In this document: positions 56,887 to 64,000 of the stretch, piece by piece
Layout of the letters: each line of letters starts with the position of its first letter
How positions within the stretch are numbered: the first letter of the stretch is position 1
From: Pelagomonas calceolata
Lineage: Eukaryota; Sar; Pelagophyceae; Pelagomonadales; Pelagomonadaceae
NCBI GenBank assembly: GCA_918797485.1
Contig: CAKKNE010000003.1
Coordinates: 1,364,001 to 1,428,000 of the forward strand
Direction of reading: 5' to 3'
DNA length: 64,000 bases
Translations under genes and position numbers: made by a program
Notes under the pieces: generated by a model
What the model saw: only the letters and a program-made list of their open reading frames with translations
Databases searched by the model: none
Told to the model about the DNA's origin: nothing

Positions 56887-59800
56887 TTAAACATCCGTCA
56901 GGACAGGCAACCCGTCCGGCAGATACGTGTGCGTCGTCGCGTGCGACGCGTCATCAAACAACTCCTCGGCGACGGACTCCGTCGATATCCGCAGCTTCGC
57001 CTGCTTCGCCGGCCGCTCGAGCGTCTTGATCGATTCCTCCAGTAATGAAAGAGCCGACGTGATGTGCGACCGGTCCTCGACGTTCGCGTCGCGCCACTGC
57101 TTCGCGGCCTCCTTGGCCCTGACCTGCTGGCGCTCCGCGTCCCAGGCTTCATTATCTTCGTGGGCCCACACCACAAACACGTCGACGGCGCCGCGCCACG
57201 AGTCGACCTGCCCCGTGGCCCGTTCCCCGAGCTTCAGCCACGCCCGCCTCGGATAGCCGTCGCGGTACTGCGCGATCCTGACCACGCTCTTGCCCACCAC
57301 ATGTTTTTCACCCTTCTTGTCCACGGCCAGGATGGCAATTTCAAGCGTGGCCTTCGGCGAGATCTCCCGCTCTCGTATTTGTTTGCGCCCCTTGGCCTTC
57401 CACACGACCTCGGCAGCTTCGTCCGGCCTAGAGCCTCCCGAGGCACTCACCGTATCCGTGGTCAGGAAGAGGCGGTGGGCGACCCTAACCTCAGCTAGTA
57501 ACGTAAAGCCGCCCTCCTTGGCGAGGCTCGGGGGCGCTCGCACGCGCGCCGCTCGTACGACCGTGATATGTAGTGCATTCGGCGGCGCCTGCGACGCTAA
57601 AGCTTTGCGCCGTAACATGGCCTCCTTGCCCGTCGGCGGCTCGCCGCTCACACCTAGTCTCTTTGCCCACTCGGCCTCTTCATCTAAACCCATCTCGCGC
57701 GGATTCAGGCGCGGATCAAAAAACCACTTGAGTCGTAAAAGGACGCGGCCGTCGCCGATCCCTGGCTTTGCCGCGAGGCGATTCGCTGCGACGACCTTGT
57801 TGCCAGTCTTCTGGAGCTTCCCGCCTCCCGCGCCGCCGCCGCCGTCGCCGCCAGTCCGGGCGCCGCTGCCGTCGTCGCCGGTTGCGGCGCCGCCAGCCGA
57901 CGCATTTACCGATGCCGGTTCTTCGGAGAAAGCGACTTTTGAACCACGGTCGAAGGAGCTTTTCGGAGAGGCCGCGACGCGCGCGGCCTTCAATCGCTTG
58001 AGCATTGGAGAAACGGCCTTGACCTTGGCTTTAGCGATGTCCCGCGCCAGATTGCCGGGGCTCTTGGCCTGTACAGAATCAGCGGGGTGCGAGGCGGAAA
58101 ACGGCGCGTGGTTCAGCTGCTTGGCCCGGCGCTTCGTCACCACTAAACCGGACGTGAGGACGTGGAGGGCCGGGCGCTTCTTCTTCCGGCGCACGGGCGT
58201 CTTCTTCTTCGTCGATGGCGCCTTGCCGGGCGACCCCTCCTCCTGAGCAGCGGCCTTGAACGCCGCGACGACCTCCAGCTGGTCGTCGACGTGTCCCCAG
58301 CCCCTCTTCGCCCCGGCGGCCGGCGACTTCAGGGCCACCCACGTTTCAGTGTAGTCGAGGCCGTCCTTCGCCACCCCCAACAAGTCCTTGAGCAAAATGG
58401 TATGAGACCCTATCAATTGATCCTGCTCGTCGTTCGCCGCGCACGTGTCGTCGTAGACTTGTACTTTCAACGCTGCCTTCGGCGACGAGTCGAGCTGCAA
58501 CGAGGCTTCTTCATGCCACGAAGGTGTCAACGATCTTTTAATGGTCTCGGACTGCCAGACGTCGCCGGTGAGCACAAAAGTTTTTTGCCGCTTCGCTCCC
58601 GGTTCCGTGGGAGGCAACGACCGTTCTTCCCCCGCACTCAACCGACAGTAGGCGTCTCTAGATGCACCTTCATAGGCCTTCAGATCTTCGGGGTCCGCCA
58701 TGATTTCCGCCCGTACTACTACTACTTCTAGTCGGTTCGGCACGCCTCGCAGCGAAGCCACTTGAAACACGCTCTGCTTGCCCAGTTTGAAGTCGGCTTC
58801 CGTCGGCTTACTTAGTATTCTCTTAGACGGCTTCTTAGTAGGTGCTTCCACAACAACAGGTCGTGGAGCCTCGAAGTATCCATCGGCGGGCCGCGACGGG
58901 TCGAATTTCCAATCTAGGAACACCTCGACCAGGCCCCGCTCACAAATATTCAAATCGCCGGCGAATTTGCTCATCATGGACGCTTTATCTTTCGCCTGCA
59001 GCTCGAACCATCTACGATGCGGCCCCCGTCGTAGTTCCCCGATTCTTATTTGCACCTTGCCAATGAAATCATGCGACTTGACCGCGCCCAGCAGGAACCG
59101 ATCTTCGTCCTGCACAAGTAATTCTAGCATATCAGAGGCCTTGTGGCAGTTGAATACAAAACTTTGATCCCAGACCGGGTTGACCGACGAGCGAACGACT
59201 TTCGTCGATTGCGTTTGATCATTTAGTGTCAAACGACAGACGGGGTCCGACTTCGGCGTGGACAGCAACGCCCAGTCCATGGCCTTGACCTCCTTGGCGC
59301 GGATTATGCGGACGTGCAGGACGTTGGGCGGGTTTTGCTCTGGTGCGTCTGACCATGCTTCTATAAGAGTATCCTCCTCGATGCCGAACACGAGCGCCGG
59401 GTTCTGGCGCCAGCTCACGCAGAGCTGCACCCTCAGATCCTCGTTCTGCAAAACGCGCTCGCCGAAGGTGATGGCCTCCGCCTGTGTGGAAATCAAATTT
59501 TACGGCGCGTTCGTGCTGAATCGTCGCATCTACCTGCACGCCATCGACGCGACGCCTGCTCGATGGCGTGGCGATGCCGGTTCCTCACCGCTCGACGGAA
59601 CCAGCGCGGCCACGTCATCGTGCACCCGACGCGCTGGTTGGTTTCCACGCAGGCCTCCACGGAGTGCTCCAGCACCAAGGAACCGAGCAACGACGACCCG
59701 AGCACACCCTTGTCGCGCACCTCCACCAATAACTCGGCGTGGTCGTCCTCGACGTGCAGACGGACCTCCTCGTTCCACCTCCCCTCGTTATCCCAGGTTT

Positions 59801-60854
59801 TCCCGGACGTGCGGCCCGACGCGCCGTCGCATTTTAGCACGGCGAAGACGCCCTTGTTGGACCGGGGGTCGCCTATCTTGGGACCAGTAGCACCTCGCAG
59901 GAACACGGCCAGTTCGTTCAGTTTCACTGAGCGGTCCCGCTGCTCTTCCCGCTCGATCCAGCACGGCTCTCTCTGATCATTAAAGCGCCACCTTAATGAT
60001 AGTCTTATCGCTCCTTGCTGATCCAGTTGATACCAGGTGTCGGTAGAAGCGTCTAGCGAACCGACCGCGCCGAGCTCGACCCTACCTAGTAAATCGCTTC
60101 CTACCATGTCCTTGTCCCGTACCTCAATGCTGATCGGTGCCGTCCCATCTTCAACCCTCAAAGACAGGAGTTCGTCGAACACGGGATGCAGATTCTTGCT
60201 CACCACGCGACTTTGCGCGGACGCGCCGTCGCACCTTACCACGACGAAGGGGTCGGACGAGCCCTGTCCAATGAGTGAGTGGTCCGCTATTCTTAAGTTC
60301 TTGGCCCTTCTTAAAACGACGCAGAGCTCGTTGGCTCTTCGTGAACCGTCGTCCGTTTCCGGCAGCCTGGCGCGCTCGCTGAACTCGACGGCGTCATATA
60401 CAAGATGCGTCACCACTTGAATCCTACCTTTCTGTTCCCCATTGTGAGTGAGGTCGTACCATGCTTTCCTCGGTTCCCTACCTTGTATCTGTACAGTACA
60501 CGAGCACATGACGTCGTCGGCACTGAGCACGTCGGCGTCCATCACGACGAGTGAGAGCGGTTCGTCCTCATCCCTAGAAAGGAGGAAGGCCTCTCCATAA
60601 TCTGGATTCAGGTTCCTCTTCTTCGTGGTGGTGCGGGCCCGTTCGCCGCAACATTCCAACAAAACATAGGGGTCGCTGCTGTTTTTGGTGAGGAGGTTCG
60701 TGTCGACGGCCGGCAGGTCTCTCGCTCGTATAATGCGCACGTGCAGCGCGTTCGGCGGCTTGGACAGGTCGTCTGGGGCCAATGCTACTGCTGGGGCGTC
60801 CTCCGGTTCTATGACTACCGGTGCCGACGGGGGCTTGCGGAGGCAGGCGCCCAT
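56887..60854 (-). CDS. Six-C2-domain protein, probably acylated, 2 exons
   Basis: Exons 60854-59661 (398 codons) and 59481-56887; 1262 residues. MGACLRKP is a candidate N-myristoylation site with an adjacent palmitoylation Cys. C2 domains begin at ~38 (NALHVRIIRARDLPAVDTNL), ~175 (LCVVLRRAKNLRIADHSLIG), ~310 (third, C-terminal end at the exon junction), ~453 (NVLHVRIIRAKEVKAMDWAL), ~645 and ~1050. The Asp-rich loops (SSDPYVLL, SSDPFVVV) are kept in the first two, fitting Ca2+-dependent phospholipid binding; later ones look degenerate. A W-x-FDP motif follows several C2 units. The two open parts were judged one gene because the intron between them is a clean introner. Role: membrane tether or trafficking, inferred. 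Confidence 0.85.
59482..59652 (-). mobile_element. Introner with near-perfect target duplication in the C2 gene
   Basis: 171-bp element with ends CTGTGTGGAAATCAAATTT and TTGGTTTCCACGCAG (inverted repeats). Flanks GCCTCCGC (59474-59481) and GCCTCCAC (59653-59660) match 7 of 8. Intron is 59660-59482: on the minus strand it starts GTGGAGGC (upstream target copy) and ends CCACACAG. Its left half (TTTTACGGCGCGTTCGTGCT to the CGATGGCGTGGCG core) is nearly identical to 34604-34805, so the two moved recently. Confidence 0.93.
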
Positions 60855-61624
60855 CGTTGCGACTTCTGGAGTGCCTGTGGCTGCCCGTGGGCCTGGGCTG
60901 GGCTGCCCTTGGCACTTGGACCAAGGCGCTGGCTGAAACCCGACAGAAATGGGATTATCCGACGCGCGCGGCCATCTGAGGCCTGGGATTCATCAAGTAG
61001 AGGGTTGATATGTCTCAATCCCGGGTTTCAGGGAGGGGGCCACAGGGGGCCACCTACTAGGAGCTACTAGCCCTTATCCAATCCCTCGACCTTCAGCAAA
61101 CACCTAACTTGCCGTAAATAGCAGCGTCCGCCACCGCGCACTGCAAAACGCATGGGTAGACGTCGTGTCTGAGCTGCGCTGAGGCATTTTGCGAAATCGC
61201 GGCGCCGTCGGTGGCGTGAGCGGGCCAAATCCGCCACATCGCCACGGTGTGGAAGCGCTGCGCGAGCGGCGCCGCCCGCGCGTTGTGGCCACAGCCAGCC
61301 GCGCCAGGCCACGACGCCTGCACCGCGGGTCGCTGCGAGGCAAAAGCGCCGGCCCCTGTGCTGCTTGGCGCCGGTAGCGCTCGGACTTCCGTCATATCCG
61401 ATATTCAAACCAAGCAGCGAGGGCGCGCTCGTCGAAGCGAGCGCCCGTCCGTCGACGCGCGCGCGCCACAGCGGTGCCCCGCCGTCGCAGCGCGGCTCAC
61501 ACACTCCATGCCATGGCCCGCCTCGCGGTGCCGGCGGCGCTCACCCGTCGGTTCCCCACGAGCGCACGCCTTCGACGCGCGCACGCCGCAGCGGTGTGTC
61601 ACCCGGTCCGCTCCGCAGGTCAAG
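60855..61624. other. Divergent intergenic region, 770 bp
   Basis: Between the C2 gene and the light-harvesting gene. Contains a 10-bp inverted repeat pair (60933-60942 and 61022-61031) and GC-rich near-repeats of CGCGCGCACGCC and GCAGCGGTG just before the light-harvesting start. Frames here have no supporting features. Confidence 0.45.
60933..61031. repeat. Inverted repeat CTGAAACCCG / CGGGTTTCAG
   Basis: Perfect 10-bp arms 79 bp apart, with a further GGGATT(C) ... AATCCC pairing inside (60988 and 61016 area). It could be a small MITE-like remnant or a structured RNA; no target duplication was found. Confidence 0.6.
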
Positions 61625-62456
61625 ATGCAGAAGATCATCGCCGCCCTCGCGCTCTCCGGCGCCGCGGCGTACGTCGCGCCCGTCGCGCCGAAGGCGACGT
61701 CGTCGCTCGCCGCGTCCAAGGACGAGGTGATCGCGCTCGCGGAGGCCAACCCCGATTTCCTCGGCAAGGCCATCGGCTTCTGGGACCCCCTCGGCGCCCT
61801 GGACTCGAACTTCTGGGGCCTCGGCAACGAGGGCACGATCGGCTACCTCCGCCACGCGGAGATCAAGCACGGCCGCGTTGCGATGGCCGCGTTCCTCGGC
61901 TACATGGCCGGCGCGACGGAGCTCGTCTCGGGCCCGCACAAGATCCTGCCGTACCGCGGCTTCGAGCCCGGGCTCACCCCCCCGGAGCAGTGGGACGCCA
62001 TCCCCCTCTACGGCAAGCTCCAGATCCTCGTGATCGTCGGCATGCTCGAGTCGTACGGCGAGATCCTCGCGCCCCACTACACCAAGGGCGGCCTCCCGGG
62101 CTACTACCCCCCGATCAAGGGCAAGCGCCCGGAGCTCATCTTCAACCTCTACGACCCCTTCAACTTCTTCGAGGGCGACTCCGCCGAGAAGAAGGTCCGC
62201 GCCAGCGTCCCATTGTGCTTCCTTGCTTCGCTTCCTTGCTTCGTCCGCGCGACCGGCCGCTCACCGTCGATCGTCTCCACAGGCGCGCGGGCGCCTCACC
62301 GAGGTCAACAACGGCCGCCTCGCCATGCTCGGCATCTTCTCGATCATCTCCGAGGCGACGGTCCCGGGCTCCGTCCCGGCGCTCAAGGACATGATCCCGC
62401 CGTACGACGGCAACGTCATGATCCCGTTCTCCGGCGACTTCTCCATCTTCTCCTAG
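61625..62456 (+). CDS. Fucoxanthin chlorophyll a/c-type light-harvesting protein, 2 exons
   Basis: Exons 61625-62194 and 62283-62456; 247 residues. The leader MQKIIAALALSGAAAYVAPVAP is a signal peptide followed by the AAY-VAP variant of the ASAFAP plastid motif. LHC helices: EIKHGRVAMAAFLGYMAG (~78-95, first chlorophyll-binding helix) and, in exon 2, EVNNGRLAMLGIFSIISE (third helix), with a middle helix in YGKLQILVIVGMLESYGEIL. The frame joins as SAEKK-ARGRLTEV. Such proteins harvest light in the thylakoid with chlorophyll a/c and carotenoids. Codon use is extremely biased to G/C third positions, as expected of a highly expressed gene. Confidence 0.93.
62195..62282 (+). other. Intron of the light-harvesting gene
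   Basis: 88 nt, AAG|GTCCGC to GTCTCCACAG, phase 0. Contains a 13-bp direct repeat (TTCCTTGCTTCG twice, ~62219-62243) and the acceptor region CTCACCGTCGATCGTCTCCACAG resembles introner ends, but no target duplication is visible. Confidence 0.85.
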
Positions 62457-63003
62457 ATGTTTGGCCTGTGAGTGTGGGAGCGCAGGCGTCGCGCACAAAA
62501 ACTTGGTTACCCCGGCACTTACTGGCGGCGGCGTAAGGTGCGGTTTATAAACAGTAGTATCATCCGAGTCGGTCGTGGCGCGGCTACCGCGTCCGTGAGT
62601 GGGCGGGTCAACGTGCGCTCAAAGCTTCTCGTGGCGTGGGCGAGGAACCGGGGGCGCGCGGCTTCGGTTCTGAAGGCTTGGGAGAGGTCTGGTGGGGCTC
62701 CAGACGTTTAGCTTGCGCTTGCTAGTGTCTTTACTGCCGCTAGCTTAGTCTCGAGTTTGATTTTCAGGGCCGTCAATAGAGCCGCTCAGACCGCTTTGCG
62801 ACAACTGGGCCGGCTACGCAGCGCCATCGTACTGCAGGGATAGGCGCGCGCTACAGCACTACAGCTGTTCGCCCGCCGCGCGCCGCAAAAACCGCCCCCG
62901 CCATTTAGCACCTTCAGCCGCCTGGCGCGCGGACCGTCTAGCGGCGCCACAGCCTGAGACCGGTACAGAGCGCCGCGCGCACAAAAAACGCGCAAAGCAA
63001 ACC
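62457..63003. other. Intergenic, 547 bp
   Basis: 3' flank of the light-harvesting gene and promoter of the POLD3-like gene. A complete GCTAG palindrome is at 62721-62744. No gene. Confidence 0.45.
62721..62744 (-). promoter_or_regulatory. Dispersed GCTAG palindrome, copy at 62721
   Basis: Complement reads GCTAGCGGCAGTAAAGACAC then TAGC, both arms complete, ~260 bp before the 63004 start but in inverse orientation to that gene. Confidence 0.6.
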
Positions 63004-64000
63004 ATGCCCTTCGGCCAATCATCCGTCAACGCCCCGCCGACGGCCGACGCCGTCGCCGCGGCGCGCTGGGCCGGCCGCGAGGGCGTCTCGACCTCCCAAT
63101 TAAGGAACGCGTGCCCCGCCTCGGACGCGCAGACCGCCCTTGATCAATTGGAGAAGGCGCACCCCGACTGCCAGCGCGCCGTGGTCGTCGTGACGCCGGA
63201 ACGGACAAAATCAAAGCTTGGGACGTCCATCGCCGGCCGGACCATCAGACTAGTGCGGCGCCAGAAGGACAACACCGCACCATTGTACGCCGTCGCTCCT
63301 TCCAGTGAAGCATGGCCCGAGTTGTGGCGCAAGGACGCCGCGGAGGCCGCCCGGCTCCTAGAAGACGAGTCCGACGCGGGAATTGCCTTCCGCGAAGCGC
63401 GGGCGGCGCGCATCCGATGCGACGTCCAGATCTCATCAAAAACGGACTGGGCCGATCCCACGGGCGAGAAGGCCGCGAAGGCCGAGGCCGAGGCGAAGGC
63501 CGAGCGCGAAGCCGCGGAAGCGCGGCGGAAGAAGTCTTCAGCTTTACCCATTGGCTTCGGATCGAAGAAGAAGGGCCACGCGGCGCTCTTTGGTGGTTCG
63601 AAGAAAACTTCCTCGAGCAAGAAGAAGAAGCCCGCGCCCGTTGTCAATAAAAAGAAGCGGCGCATCGTCGAATCGGATGATGATGACGACGAGGAGGACG
63701 GCGATTCTGTGGAGGTCGCGTCGCCCGAGGAGGACGAGCGGCCGCCCATGGAGGAGGCGCGTCGCGGCGTCCCTTCCACGCCGTCGCAGCGACGCCAGCT
63801 CGACAGCGTCGCTCACCGGTCGCGCCCCCCGCAGGAGGAAGAAGCCCCTCCGCCGCCGAAGGAAGAGGCCAAGCCGGGCATGAAATTGGTAGAAAAAACG
63901 TACGTCGACCCGAACGGCTACTTCTGCACGCAGCAGGTCTGGGTCAAGGACGAGAGTGCGGCTACGAAGATGGAGATCAGTGCGCCGAAGGCGAAGCCCG
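63004..64000 (+). CDS. POLD3: POLD3/Cdc27-like DNA polymerase delta subunit, 3' partial
   Basis: Open from ATG 63004 (MPFGQSSVNAPPTADAVAAA) to the right edge, 332 codons without a stop. The N-terminal ~110 residues look folded (WAGREGVSTSQLRNACPASD; IRLVRRQKDN), followed by a Lys/Glu-rich disordered stretch with GFGSKKKGHAALFGGSKK and an acidic DDDDDEEDGD run. Near the edge, EKTYVDPNGYFCTQQVWVKD matches the conserved C-terminal block of POLD3 (pattern TYVDxxGYxxTxxxW), which in the family is followed by a PCNA-binding PIP box; that would fall just beyond 64000. The subunit supports processive replication and repair synthesis. Confidence 0.8.
   Translation, partial: MPFGQSSVNAPPTADAVAAARWAGREGVSTSQLRNACPASDAQTALDQLEKAHPDCQRAVVVVTPERTKSKLGTSIAGRTIRLVRRQKDNTAPLYAVAPSSEAWPELWRKDAAEAARLLEDESDAGIAFREARAARIRCDVQISSKTDWADPTGEKAAKAEAEAKAEREAAEARRKKSSALPIGFGSKKKGHAALFGGSKKTSSSKKKKPAPVVNKKKRRIVESDDDDDEEDGDSVEVASPEEDERPPMEEARRGVPSTPSQRRQLDSVAHRSRPPQEEEAPPPPKEEAKPGMKLVEKTYVDPNGYFCTQQVWVKDESAATKMEISAPKAKP

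Noticed and set aside
56887-60854. Two separate C2 genes meeting at ~59495
   Set aside because: The apparent start of the downstream part is the acceptor end of an introner and the apparent stop of the upstream part lies inside it; phases and target duplication show one gene.
61474-62394. Alternative 306-codon frame overlapping the light-harvesting gene
   Set aside because: Arg/Pro-rich +1 shadow; the light-harvesting helices and leader are in the chosen frame.

Overview
The window looks like nuclear DNA of a small GC-rich photosynthetic stramenopile, most likely a pelagophyte (Aureococcus/Pelagomonas type). Pointers are: very dense gene packing with convergent gaps often under 100 bp; a chlorophyll a/c-type light-harvesting protein and a small protein with bipartite plastid-targeting leaders; wholly eukaryotic housekeeping genes (VPS4, DBR1, BDP1, NTF2, IML1/DEPDC5, PTC7, POLD3); and introns that are mostly short transposon-like introners with terminal inverted repeats and 8-bp target duplications, as described for Aureococcus. 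The species is inferred, not proven. No rRNA, tRNA, CRISPR or virus-like element was recognised.

Layout. 1-5701: right part of a very large mosaic RNA-binding protein (Tudor-like, WD-like, FHA, cold-shock, two RRM, RanBP2 zinc finger, RS tail). 5748-7951: two dienelactone-hydrolase paralogues in tandem. 8391-11559: a divergent pair, a small Fyv7/TAP26-like basic protein and an unusual fusion of a zinc finger, a degenerate TruA-type pseudouridine synthase fold and two Fe(II)/2OG dioxygenases. 11575-19384: coiled-coil protein, LSm11-like protein, MYND/RING-CH/TPR protein, PH-domain protein, and a head-to-head broken copy of the MYND/TPR family. 19465-25104: IML1/DEPDC5 (GATOR1) and a PPTC7-like phosphatase. 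25415-32579: PhyH-like dioxygenase, LtrA-family membrane protein, LRR-like protein, secretory GT41-like glycosyltransferase. 32904-38649: a membrane protein gene interrupted by three introns (two of them clear introners), a TDP2-like phosphodiesterase and a Pro/Gly-rich secreted protein. 38722-50571: NTF2, VPS4, a small membrane protein, a caspase/CHAT-like protein, DBR1, a Gfo/Idh oxidoreductase, a GMC oxidoreductase, BDP1 and a second MYND/RING-CH/TPR gene. 51116-60854: small unknown genes, an RRP7-type C-terminal protein, a plastid membrane protein, a probable axonemal protein, a nucleoside hydrolase and a six-C2 protein. 61625-64000: light-harvesting protein and the 5' part of a POLD3-like gene.

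The strongest signal is the intron system. Nine introns are seen in six genes. Four belong to one recognisable element family (34240-34385, 34604-34805, 45675-45754, 59482-59652). Both ends of the element carry an acceptor CAG, so it can splice in either orientation, and excision from the first base of the upstream target copy restores the host reading frame exactly. Several introns appear to begin with GC rather than GT. A core motif of the elements also turns up in smaller introns and in four convergent intergenic gaps. A second dispersed signal is a ~23-bp imperfect palindrome (GCTAGCG...GTAAGACACTAGC) sitting 5' of about ten genes.
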